From: Methanobrevibacter olleyae | GTDB lineage: Archaea > Methanobacteriota > Methanobacteria > Methanobacteriales > Methanobacteriaceae | Assembly: GCF_900114585.1 (NCBI RefSeq) | Contig: NZ_FOTL01000002.1 | Coordinates: 62,001-126,000 of the forward strand | Length of the DNA stretch: 64,000 nucleotides | Reading direction: 5' to 3' | In this document: positions 1 through 9,700 of the stretch, in pieces | How the letters are laid out: each line of letters begins with the position of its first letter | How positions within the stretch are numbered: position 1 is the first letter of the stretch | Program-made: the position numbers and the translations under genes | The notes under the pieces: generated by a model | Database searches by the model: none | Seen by the model: the letters and a program-made list of their open reading frames with translations, nothing else | Told to the model about the DNA's origin: nothing

Positions 1-90
1 GTAAGTGGACTTTCATCAATGAGCCTTGTTATGATTGCAGGATTTATCATTGTTGTTGCATTATTAACTGTAGTAGGAAGAAAAGCTTAA
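1..90 (+). CDS. 3' end of a membrane protein (C-terminal 29 residues only)
   Basis: The frame is open from base 1 to a TAA at 88-90, and the 5' part lies outside the window. The visible residues run VSGLSSMSLVMIAG and then a hydrophobic stretch of about 18 residues ending in VVGRKA. This is a single C-terminal transmembrane helix with a short basic cytoplasmic tail. That would fit a surface protein anchor or the last helix of a transporter, and the fragment is too short to tell which. I do not recognise the family. Confidence 0.55.
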   Translation, partial: VSGLSSMSLVMIAGFIIVVALLTVVGRKA

Positions 91-512
91 ATAGATAGTT
101 CTTATTAGATAGTTTTTAGTAGATAGTTTTTAGTATTAATTTTTAAATTAATATTAATTTTATCTATATTACTAACCACCAAAAATAACCACCAAAAGTA
201 TACTTTTTTTAAATTAATTAACCATTAAAATATATCACATTTTCATAGATCCAATCACATACCCTCTTCCAATTCACATGCAATCTAATTAAAAAATATT
301 AATGTGAAACTTTTTTTAACTAATTCTGTACTAAAATGAATAAATTATCCATATATTAATTATAGCTAGGATATTAAGATTATACTCCTCAATGTGACTA
401 TTTTTTAAAAAAAAGTTATTTGATTTTATTGATTAACAATGTTTAAATTAAAAAAAAGAAAAAGCATATTTGACTAATTTAAATTAATCAAATATATCAA
501 TTATTTTTATTT
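91..512. other. Gene-free spacer between convergent genes
   Basis: This AT-rich spacer lies between the stop of the partial plus-strand gene and the stop of the minus-strand adhesin gene. It contains short repeated words (TAGATAGTTTTTAGT twice near 100-133, and ACCACCAAAA twice near 175-197) and several T or A runs that could end transcription from both sides. I see no convincing open frame, RNA gene or clear hairpin. Confidence 0.5.
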
Positions 513-2846
513 TTATCCTTCTTCTGTATATTTTTTATAATAACCAATTATTATTAATCCTAAGATTAATAGAATTATAAATATTATTCGATTATCATTA
601 CTGTCCTTAATCTTTTTTATTTCTTTTTCGACATAATGCGCTTTTTTATTCACGCCATTTAATCCATTTCCAAGACTAGGGGATGCAGATGCACTTGCTA
701 TATTAACACCAGATTCGCCATAAGTGTATTTAGTTGAATTTAAATCGCCACTTCTTGCATTAGATGGTGAAGGATTTAAATTAATACCCCTTATGTCTTG
801 GCTAGTGTTTAATTTATTGCCCTTATCCTTTGAGATAAATGACTTTCCATTAGGATTATTGCCAAGACCATTAGCTGAATTAGAACTACTATCTGATGTA
901 GCAAAACCATTTTGATTATTTCCAAATGCATTAGATGAATTAAAACTGCTATTTGATGTAGCCAAAGCATTTTCATTATTTCCATCATACTTTTTATCTA
1001 ACCATAATAAATCAACAGTTCTAATATAACTTGAATTTAAATAACCTTTCAACCAATCAGGCAGTTCATCTTCACTCATGAATCTACCTGGGCTAGTTCC
1101 ATTAGTATTGTTTTGGATGGTATTATTTGTTCCACATCCTCCGATTCTTGCTGCATTATCCCCCCCTAGTCCACTGGTTTCAAGAATATTATAAAGTATT
1201 CTTGAATTACTTGTATTTGAGCTTAAACCTTCATTTAAGCTTATAGCTATTGAATTAGGTGTTATGACATGATTATACATAATATCATATTTGTGATTCC
1301 CATATGTATTTTGAGAATAGCTAATACCATAAAGGCGTGTACCTTCCTTAAAGCCATCAACATCAGCGACAATAATAGTGTTATTTAATATTCTATCATC
1401 TGAGTCTTGGACTTCGATTCCACTAACCAGTGACCAGGAATCAGTTCCTGCCTTTCCAGTAATATTGATGAAATTGCTTATAATGTCAAGTTTTGTAGAA
1501 CCATAATAGTTTTCTGAATAGATTCCAATATTCGGTCCAAAGCTGAAACTTGTGAGATTGTTATAAGCGACTTTAATGTTATTTGCAGGCCCGGTTACTT
1601 GTATAGGGTAGGCAGTACCCATTCTAGTACCACCACCTAAGGTAAAAATTTCAATTGTGTTGTTTACAATTGTAACATCATCCAATCGATAAATATCTAA
1701 ACCATATAAATAATTAATTTGACCGTATTCTGTATTAAAGTCATTAATTTTTATATCATTATTATCAATAATTGCATTATTACAAGCATATATTAACACA
1801 GAAGATAAGGTAGGATATCTTGTATCTGCATATACTCCATGATTAATGGTTGAATAAACTTTATTGTTTGTAAATCTTAAGTTAGTGCATTCGCCAGCAG
1901 CAAAGGATGAAACTTTATCCATCCATACGCCACCATAAATACCATAGCTCCAATCTACATCACGTAAAGGCAAGTCAGCATTGATGAGATTATTGTAAAC
2001 ATATGCATCATAACTGTAGGTTAACATTATGGCATAATTGTAACCATCAAAATCATTGTGACCTATGAAGTTTATAGTGTTATTAATTAAGTTTAATCCA
2101 ATATTATCATTGGAATATATTCCCATTGCATTTACATCTGTTGGGCTTGTATAATTCATGGTTATATTATAAACCGTGATATTGTCCCATCCAATGTATA
2201 ATCCAGCATTGTGATTGTCTGGAAAACTTTTATCTAAAACAAAATTAAGGTTTGCTAAGATTATTTCAGATGCATTTAAATTAAAGACAGTATTGTAAAA
2301 TACAGTGTTATCTCCAGTTATTTTAGTATTGTTCTTATCAATTGTCAATACTCCTTTATCCTCGAAGTCACCTTCAAAGAAAAGTATGGAACCACCGTAT
2401 TCAGTTTTTAAAATACCTTCATCATCAAAATACTTAGTTAAATTCTCTTGGCTTATTATGAAACTTTTATTTATTGAATCATCTGAAGAGTTATTTTCAT
2501 CCACTTCATATTCCCTATTAGAATCATTTGAATGATTGTTTTCCTCTTCAATTTTTAAATTACTTGAAGGGATGTTAAATTTTTCCTCTTCAATTTTTAA
2601 ATTACTTGAATGAGTATCTTCATTTAATTCCAAATAAAAATCTTCACTATTTTGAGAATCATGTGCTTTTTCTAAAACATTAGAAGAAGAATAGGAGTTT
2701 TGATTTATATTTTCAATACTAATTTCATTAAGCTCATTAGAATCATCATTATCATCTAAATTAATTGCAGATGCAGAAACTAAGTTAATGCTTAATAAAA
2801 CCATTATAATTATTGAAAATAACAATATAAATCTTTTTATTTTCAA
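513..2846 (-). CDS. Adhesin-like surface protein, beta-helix passenger with C-terminal transmembrane anchor
   Basis: A 777-residue secreted or surface protein. Residues 1-27 are a signal peptide (KIKR, a hydrophobic core, then SASA). Residues 30-130 are an acidic Ser/Asn-rich linker holding a short duplication of SSNLKIEEE. From about 140 to 620 it has many NNT/NNxI-type repeats typical of right-handed parallel beta-helices (NosD/PbH1-like). A Ser/Asn/Gly-rich stalk follows, then a final hydrophobic helix at about 750-770 with a basic tail. Adhesin-like proteins of this build are numerous in Methanobrevibacter. The ligand is unknown. Its beta-helix is clearly paralogous to that of the gene at 6770-10435 (shared motifs YLYGxDxY, GTAYPIQxTGP, LGIYSxNYYG), but the anchor is different. 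It is divergent to the adhesin at 3179. Confidence 0.85.
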   Translation of the reverse strand: MKIKRFILLFSIIIMVLLSINLVSASAINLDDNDDSNELNEISIENINQNSYSSSNVLEKAHDSQNSEDFYLELNEDTHSSNLKIEEEKFNIPSSNLKIEEENNHSNDSNREYEVDENNSSDDSINKSFIISQENLTKYFDDEGILKTEYGGSILFFEGDFEDKGVLTIDKNNTKITGDNTVFYNTVFNLNASEIILANLNFVLDKSFPDNHNAGLYIGWDNITVYNITMNYTSPTDVNAMGIYSNDNIGLNLINNTINFIGHNDFDGYNYAIMLTYSYDAYVYNNLINADLPLRDVDWSYGIYGGVWMDKVSSFAAGECTNLRFTNNKVYSTINHGVYADTRYPTLSSVLIYACNNAIIDNNDIKINDFNTEYGQINYLYGLDIYRLDDVTIVNNTIEIFTLGGGTRMGTAYPIQVTGPANNIKVAYNNLTSFSFGPNIGIYSENYYGSTKLDIISNFINITGKAGTDSWSLVSGIEVQDSDDRILNNTIIVADVDGFKEGTRLYGISYSQNTYGNHKYDIMYNHVITPNSIAISLNEGLSSNTSNSRILYNILETSGLGGDNAARIGGCGTNNTIQNNTNGTSPGRFMSEDELPDWLKGYLNSSYIRTVDLLWLDKKYDGNNENALATSNSSFNSSNAFGNNQNGFATSDSSSNSANGLGNNPNGKSFISKDKGNKLNTSQDIRGINLNPSPSNARSGDLNSTKYTYGESGVNIASASASPSLGNGLNGVNKKAHYVEKEIKKIKDSNDNRIIFIILLILGLIIIGYYKKYTEEG

Positions 2847-3178
2847 AATTCCACCTTTTAATATTTATTTTATTAAAATACCGCATTTAAAGATTGTAAA
2901 GCTTAAGCTCAAATTTTTTTAATAAAATTTTAAAATTTTTATCAATATAAATTTAAAACTTATATAATTTACTTTACTAAATATATTTTTTATATTCATT
3001 TATTAAATATATTTTGCTTTTTAATTAAATTAACTTAAATTATTTTTTCTAAAATAAGGATTTAACTTAAAATTTAATAAAATTTTCAATTTAATATTTT
3101 CAAATATAAAGGATTATATATTATAAAAAATAAAATATTCAAATAAAATTTATATCTTTTCAAGGATGTTTGAAATTT
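2847..3178. promoter_or_regulatory. Divergent promoter region between two adhesin genes
   Basis: The only sequence between two divergently transcribed adhesin genes, almost wholly A/T. On the plus side a TATA-like stretch (GGATTATATATTATAAA, about 3112-3128) lies about 50-60 bases before the chosen ATG. On the minus side a TATATAA-type word near 2958-2966 lies about 110 bases before the start. Which boxes are used is inference. No other gene is visible. Confidence 0.4.
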
Positions 3179-6100
3179 ATGATAAAAAAAGTATTTATTT
3201 CAAGTTTAATAATTTTAATCTTATCAATGGGAGTTGTTTCAGCAGAAGATTTAAATTTAAATGATGATTCTGATAATTCACTATCTGAAGATTTAAATGC
3301 TAATATGGTATCTCTTGATTATGAAGATACTTCTTTAGATACTAATTTAGCCACTATTGAAAGCTGTAATGAAGATTCAAATGATAAAGCTTCATATACA
3401 GACAATCTTAATAATGATTCAGGTTCTGATAGCTTAGAAAATGATAATTTACAATCTAGCGAATCTCCTATTTTAAGGGAAGAGAATGATGAAATAATTG
3501 TAAATGATTGGGAGGAATTGCAGCATTACTGTTCATTGGAAGATAAGAATTACACACTAAAATTAAAGGAAAATACAAATTTTTATCCAATGGATCCGGC
3601 AAATTCCTCTTATCAGATTCTAATAAAAAACAATGTAACAATCATTGGAAGTGAAGGATCATACATTGGAGATACCTCCCCAGATCCAAGATATATCAAT
3701 TATGCTCCAATGCTAACTGAAGATGATTCAAAGATAGGGGTTCATTTGGAAAACATTACATTTAAATGGATAGGCACTACCCAAGGAAACCAAGGTGTCT
3801 TCTTAACAATGGCTGGAGACACATATAATTCAATTAAAAATTGCCATTTCCATAATATAACCACAACTACAGGGCATTCTGCAATCGTTTATATTAAAAG
3901 AGGAGATGCCGCATTAGATAATTGTACATTCATTAACTGTTCTAATTCATTTGGATGTGTAAGCATTTATGACCCTTTAGACGATCCTTATGGTGTTTGT
4001 GATAGTGCTCGAATGACCATGGACAATTGTTATTTTGAAGGAAATTATGCCTCTACAGAACCAGGTTGTATAAATAACTGTGGAGTATTAGTTGTGAGAA
4101 ACACTACATTTTATAATAACTCTGCCTATTGGTGGGCTGGAGCAATTCACACTCACGGTGGTGCAAATACAACCATTTACAATTCAAATTTCACTGATAA
4201 TCTAGCAGGATGGAATGGTGGAGCATTGTACACATATAGTTGGCTGCAAATCTATAATTCCACTTTCAAAAGCAATAAATGTATAACAAACAATGGTGGT
4301 GGAGCTATCGGAGCTTGTTGGTATCTTCATGCTCCATTCATTCATATTGAAGATACAGTTTTTGAAGATAATGAAAATACCTGTTGGGAGATAGGTGGTG
4401 AGTCTACCACCGGCACAGGTCGTGGAGGAGCAATATCCATTATGGATCAAGGATTGCTTGAAGTTTTCAATTCAACATTTATAAAAAACAGTGCTTCAAT
4501 TGGAACTGCAATCTGTGTTATTGAATACGATTATAGTGGTGAACACTTGCCTCTTGAGGTTAGGATTGTTGGAAATAAGTTTATTAACCATACTCGTGTT
4601 GGAGATGTATTGGATATTAGAACAAATGAAAACACCACATGCATTATTCAAGATAACTATTACCTAAACAATTCCATTGAATTTTCTAAACTTAATCTGA
4701 CTTTCTCAGAAATTGGTGGAGTGTATTATTTCAATATAGATGTGAATTTAACCCATCCAAAATCATATGATGCTGATATTTTAGATAAATGCTTATATGA
4801 CATTTACTTGAATGGAAGCTATTTAAAAACAATAAACGATAGAAACTTTACATTAAGCGACATTGAAAAAACATATGTTTATATTCATCCATCAATAGGA
4901 AGCATGAACTCTAATGAAGTATATGCAGTTATTAGAAAGAATTCAACTGTTTCAATCAATGTTTCAGATATTGAATATGGTGAAAATCAAACAATTAGCT
5001 TTATTGTTAATCCTAGTGAAGCAAGTGGTAATCTAACAGTTTTAGCTAATAATAAAACTTATAAACTTAATCTCACAAATCCAAATCTGAATTTAGGTAT
5101 TTTGCCTGCTGGCGAATATAACGTAACTGTTAGTTATAGTGGAGATTTAGATTATTTTCCTTCTACAAATAATGCTTCATTTACAGTTAATAAGAAAGTT
5201 TTAGAAGATGATGTAATTGTTAATAGTTCAAATGTCTCTATAAAATTACCTGCTGATGCCAAAGGAAGTTTAACATTGATGATTGATGGTAAATCCATTA
5301 CAAAAATCTTAGTAAATGGCAGCACCACTATTAAGATAGCTGGCTTAAACCCTGGAACTTATAAGGGAACTGCAACCTACTCAGGTGATGAAAACTATGC
5401 TCCAATCAGTAAAAATATCACAATAAGCATAAAAGATTCAGAATATGGTATAACTGTTAATAGTTCAAATGTCTCTATAAAATTACCTGCTGATGCCAAA
5501 GGAAGTTTAACATTGATGATTGATGGTAAATCCATTACAAAAATCTTAGTAAATGGCAGCACCACTATTAAGATAGCTGGCTTAAACCCTGGAACTTATA
5601 AGGGAACTGCAACCTACTCAGGTGATGAAAACTATGTTCCAATCAGTAAAAATATCACAATAATCATAAAAGGACCTACTCCAGTTAAAGTCGCTACCAA
5701 ACTAAGTGCTCCTAAAGTAACTGCCACTTACAATGTTGCTAAAAACCTTATTATTACTCTTAAAACTAATGATGGCAAAGCTTTAGCAAACAAGAAGGTA
5801 ACAGTTAAGCTTGGATCCATTAGCAAAACATTAACAACCAACAGCAAAGGCCAAGTAAGTGTAAATGTTGCTACATTGATTCCTAATACTTATACCAGCA
5901 TTATTAAATTTGATGGTGATAATGATTATGCCTCTTCTAGTTTAAACTCTAGAGTTGTTTTAACTAAAGCTAAAGTTAAGCTTGCAACTAAAGCTAAAAC
6001 CTTTAAAGTTAAAGCAAAAACTAAAAAACTAAGAGCAACCTTGAAGGACAATAAAGGTAAAGTGATGAAAAAAACCAAGCTTAGTTTTAAGGTTGGCAAG

Positions 6101-6250
6101 AAGACTTACATCGCAAAAACCAATAAAAAAGGTGTAGCTACCTTTAAAGTTAAATTAACTAAAAAAGGCAAATACACTGGAACTGTCAAATTTGCAGGAA
6201 ACAAATACTTCAAAGCATTAAGCAAAAAAGTAAAAATAACCATTAAATAA
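3179..6250 (+). CDS. Adhesin-like protein with beta-helix and C-terminal Ig-like / Lys-rich repeats
   Basis: A surface protein of about 1023 residues. An in-frame TTG lies at 3170, but the SD-like AAGGATG (3162-3168) is only one base before it and 10 bases before the ATG at 3179, so I choose 3179. It has a signal peptide (FISSLIILILSMGVVSA), an acidic linker to about 100, a beta-helix region (about 105-510, rich in Cys, Trp and NNxA motifs, Chlamydial-type pectate-lyase-like), then Ig-like units (two nearly identical 79-residue copies and one CarboxypepD/Big_3-like unit). It ends in a very basic domain (KVKAKTKKLRATLKDNKG and onward) with no transmembrane helix. That domain is shared almost base for base with the next adhesin gene. 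The basic tail may bind the cell wall (inference). Confidence 0.85.
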   Translation: MIKKVFISSLIILILSMGVVSAEDLNLNDDSDNSLSEDLNANMVSLDYEDTSLDTNLATIESCNEDSNDKASYTDNLNNDSGSDSLENDNLQSSESPILREENDEIIVNDWEELQHYCSLEDKNYTLKLKENTNFYPMDPANSSYQILIKNNVTIIGSEGSYIGDTSPDPRYINYAPMLTEDDSKIGVHLENITFKWIGTTQGNQGVFLTMAGDTYNSIKNCHFHNITTTTGHSAIVYIKRGDAALDNCTFINCSNSFGCVSIYDPLDDPYGVCDSARMTMDNCYFEGNYASTEPGCINNCGVLVVRNTTFYNNSAYWWAGAIHTHGGANTTIYNSNFTDNLAGWNGGALYTYSWLQIYNSTFKSNKCITNNGGGAIGACWYLHAPFIHIEDTVFEDNENTCWEIGGESTTGTGRGGAISIMDQGLLEVFNSTFIKNSASIGTAICVIEYDYSGEHLPLEVRIVGNKFINHTRVGDVLDIRTNENTTCIIQDNYYLNNSIEFSKLNLTFSEIGGVYYFNIDVNLTHPKSYDADILDKCLYDIYLNGSYLKTINDRNFTLSDIEKTYVYIHPSIGSMNSNEVYAVIRKNSTVSINVSDIEYGENQTISFIVNPSEASGNLTVLANNKTYKLNLTNPNLNLGILPAGEYNVTVSYSGDLDYFPSTNNASFTVNKKVLEDDVIVNSSNVSIKLPADAKGSLTLMIDGKSITKILVNGSTTIKIAGLNPGTYKGTATYSGDENYAPISKNITISIKDSEYGITVNSSNVSIKLPADAKGSLTLMIDGKSITKILVNGSTTIKIAGLNPGTYKGTATYSGDENYVPISKNITIIIKGPTPVKVATKLSAPKVTATYNVAKNLIITLKTNDGKALANKKVTVKLGSISKTLTTNSKGQVSVNVATLIPNTYTSIIKFDGDNDYASSSLNSRVVLTKAKVKLATKAKTFKVKAKTKKLRATLKDNKGKVMKKTKLSFKVGKKTYIAKTNKKGVATFKVKLTKKGKYTGTVKFAGNKYFKALSKKVKITIK
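5219..5675 (+). repeat. 237-bp in-frame tandem duplication inside adhesin gene
   Basis: The unit starting GTTAATAGTTCAAATGTC at 5219 recurs at 5456, a period of 237 bases or exactly 79 codons. The copies differ at only a few positions (for example TATGCTCCA against TATGTTCCA, and a change near 5671). Each encodes one Ig-like domain with KLPADAKGSLTLMIDG. The near identity including silent sites indicates a very recent duplication. Confidence 0.9.
5986..6249 (+). repeat. 264-bp module copy A, nearly identical to 10171-10434
   Basis: This encodes the basic C-terminal domain of the adhesin. Compared with 10171-10434 at a constant offset of 4185 bases, I find only two adjacent-codon differences (AAACTAAGAG against AAGGTAAGAG near 6027). 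A second identical block of about 70 bases lies upstream (about 5789-5858 and 9972-10041). Identity at silent sites points to gene conversion or recent exchange. Confidence 0.9.
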
Positions 6251-6252
6251 TA

Positions 6253-6300
6253 AGTGAATAAGATTTTATTTTATTCACTACTATTTTTTTCTTTTTTTAT
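6253..6300 (+). terminator. Hairpin plus T-rich terminator after adhesin gene
   Basis: AGTGAATAA (6253-6261) pairs with TTATTCACT (6271-6279) around a 9-base loop, followed by a T-rich tract (TATTTTTTTCTTTTTTTA). It begins two bases after the stop codon. An apparent 112-codon frame from 6254 starts inside this hairpin and is not a gene. Confidence 0.7.
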
Positions 6301-6769
6301 AGTAGTTTACAAAGCTTTTTCTTATACTTTATTTATAAGGATTTGTAAAATTAGTTTCGTAAATGACTATAAAAAAAGTTTTGTTCTTCTTTTTCTTTTT
6401 AAAAGCTTTGTTCTTTTTACTCCCTTTAAAATTTTTCTTCTTTTTTATATTTTTAATTTTAGAATCTCTTTTATTACTTTTATTCAAATTATTTTTATTT
6501 TATCTAAAACTTATTTGATAAAATTTAAATATATTGATTATCATATTAAAGTATATATTAATTTAATTAAGTTTAAATTGATATTTAGGTAAAAATTTAT
6601 CTTGAAAATATTAGGGTTGTAAAATTTTATAGGCTTAAATTTATTTTTAATTATTTTATTTATAAATAAATAATAAATTTTTATTTTTAAACCTAAACTT
6701 TTAAATTTTTATTTTTAAGCTTAAACTTTTTTACAACCTCAAAATATTGAAAAAACGAAGGTGATTCTT
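6301..6769 (+). promoter_or_regulatory. Low-complexity spacer with inverted and direct repeats before adhesin gene
   Basis: No credible gene. Two notable elements: GGTTGTAAAA (6615-6624) is the exact inverse of TTTTACAACC (6729-6738), with partial pairing extending into neighbouring AATATT words. Inside, TTTTTATTTTTAA followed by CCTAAACTTTT or GCTTAAACTTTT occurs twice in direct order (about 6676-6732). The structure sits just before the SD AAGGTGA (6758-6764). The promoter cannot be placed with confidence. Confidence 0.45.
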
Positions 6770-9700
6770 ATGAAACCCAATTATTTTATTTTGGTTTTGG
6801 TTTTAATATCCATTATCTCTATTGGAGCTGTTAGTGCTGTAGATGATACAGATATTGGAACCAGTGTTTTAGAGACTACTGATGATTTATCTGTAGATGA
6901 TGTTTCTGCAGATGAAAGTATTGATGAAAGTAGTCCAGTTGAGGAAAATATTGATTTGCCTGCAGATGATGTTTCTGTAGATGATGATTTAAGTGAAAGC
7001 AATATAGTTGATGAAAGCGAAGATTTATCTATAGATAGTGTTTCTGTGGATGGTGATTTAGGTGAAAGCAATATAGTTGATGAATTATCTATTAACAAAA
7101 ACTCTAAACTCCCAGCAACTAATTGGGTAAATCCTAGTAATGTATATACCTTTTTCAATAATGATGGAACATTAAAGTTGACTAGTGATAATAAATATAT
7201 TTTCACAGGAAACTTTCAAATCGGATCTTATTCATTTTACACATTTATAATAAATAGACCTTCAAATTTAACAATGACTGGAGCTACATTTTTTGGCTTA
7301 TCCTTTAATTTTACTGCTCCTAATTCAAATTTAACTGGTGGAACATATCTAAATGTTTGGGATATGAGTGTTAATCAAAATGTCATGTCTGTTTCAGCTA
7401 ATAATGTTTCTATTTCTAATACTAATTTTGATGTTTATCCTACTCATGATAGTGATTATATTGGTATTGATGTTAAAAATGCTAATAATACTGTGATAAA
7501 AAATAATATAATAAATTATAATATGTCTGGTTTACTCTATCCAAATTATTATAATTATGTAATTAGATTAGTAAACAGTAATAATGCCACTATTCAGAAC
7601 AATACTATCAATGCAGTTTTACCATTTAAAAGTGTTAATTATAATGTGACTTTTCCAAATATTGATACTGATTTAGTTGCAGGTATTGGAATACAAAGTT
7701 CTCATGGATTTAAACTTTTGAATAATACTATTTCTATCTTTGGAAAAAGTTTTAGTAATTCATATCCAACATTAGATACTATTATCATTGTTCAATCTAA
7801 TAATGGAATTATTTCTGGCAATGTTATTAATGAAACTGATACTAATAATAATGCTACTGTAAAATATTTATATGGTATTGATCTTTATGAATTATCTAAT
7901 GTGACTATTTCAAATAATAATATTACTATGTATAGTCCAAGTGGACAAGTTAGTCCTCAAGGTGCAGGTACTGCTTATCCTATTCAAATAACTGGTCCTG
8001 TAAGTGATATTTTTATTCATGACAATAATTTAACTACTGAAAATAATGGCCCTAATCTAGGTATTTATTCCCAAAATTATTATGGAACAACTAATATTAC
8101 AATTTATAATAATTTTATTAATGTAACTGGTAGAGCTTCAGATAAACTTTATGCATTAGTTTCTGGTATAGAACTTCAAGATACATATGCTGAAGTTTAT
8201 AATAACACTATTTATGTTCAAAATCTTAATAATTATATTAGTAATTATACTATTTTTGGTATAAGTTATAATCAAACTACTCCAGGCAATCATACATTTA
8301 ATATTCATGACAATACAATTAGAACCAACGGACATTATGCAGTTTATTTAACATCATCAGTTAATAGCACTGTTAATCATAACTTCTTAGAGACTTATGA
8401 TCTATGTGGTAATAACGCAGTTTATGCTCCAGGAGCTAATATAACAAACAATTATTGTTCTTGTCATAATTATAGCGGTACTCCAACAAATTGCAATTGT
8501 AATTCAAATAGGGCGATTTCTAACAACAAAAATAAGAAAAAAGAGAATTTAGCTGGAGTTTATGAGGAAATCTTAACTGACGATCCTCAAACTATTGAAT
8601 TACATGTTGGCCCAAATACAGAAGATGGAAATGGAACTATAGAAAACCCATATGCAAATTTATTTATAGCATGGGGCGAGAACATAAATAAACTAAACAT
8701 TACTTCTCCAACAAACATTATTATTAATTTCATGGATGGAACTTATTCATTCACTAGAGAAGATTTTGAAATAATTGAAGAAAGAGGATATGAAGCTTCC
8801 GATTGGGGTTTTTTATTAAATAGCAATATGAATATAACACTCCAAGCTGTTAATAACAATTCAGTTAATTTTACATTTGAACATGGAACATGTTTACCTT
8901 TAGATTCTTATAACACTGAATGTGGCGGAATCAAATTATCCAGCATTAATATCATTTTAGATGCAGAAAGTATTTCTTTACCTGGAGCTTGGGCATTTAG
9001 TGATGGCAAGGTAATTTATGAAAAATGTATCTTCTATGTAAATGCAACATTTATGATTGGGGATCAAACTAATGAAAAGACATTAATCGACTGTATTTTT
9101 GATGGTAAAGGTGATGGGATTCTTACTTTTTGGAACGAATACAATTTAGATTTGATATCAATTAATTACGCTACTTTCTATAATTTATCTGGACTTAAAT
9201 TTGAACATTGGATGGATACCATCACTGGAATGGTTAATGCTAATTATAATTGGTGGGGTTCTAATACTCCAATTTCCGATCCTTATGTAAATGCATCCAT
9301 TTATGCAATTTATAATACTACTATAAATTATATTGGAAATAACCAATGGGAAGTTATTGGCAAATTAACTTGGAATGACGGAACTGACGAGGGCATTGAA
9401 AGATTATATAACATGCCTGTCTCACTAATTTCCTCCACCGGCACATTCAATGAGACCAATCCCATATTAAAAAATGGTATTTTTAAAGTTACTTATACTA
9501 GCAATAACCTAACTAATGAAATCAATGCCATTTGCGATAAAGAAAACCAAACATTAAGTTTTCTTAAAAATATCGATCTGGGCCTTAGCGTAAACGATAT
9601 CATTTACGGCGAATATACTAATGTCACTGTAAATGTTTCCCCACTTATTGATGCAATGCTTAATGTTACCGTAAATGGCCAAATATATTCTATTAAAGCA

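Noticed and set aside
3170-3178. TTG start for the second adhesin gene
   Set aside because: The SD AAGGATG is only one base before it; the ATG at 3179 has workable spacing and begins a proper signal peptide.
6254-6592. 112-codon Phe/Lys/Ile-rich frame on the plus strand
   Set aside because: It starts with GTG inside the terminator hairpin of the adhesin gene, has no SD, and its composition is what A/T-only DNA gives by chance.
6761-6769. GTG start for the third adhesin gene
   Set aside because: The GTG is part of the Shine-Dalgarno AAGGTGA that serves the ATG at 6770.
6781-7206. 141-codon minus-strand frame opposite the third adhesin
   Set aside because: Ser/Thr-rich antisense of the repetitive DDVSVD segment; no start signals.
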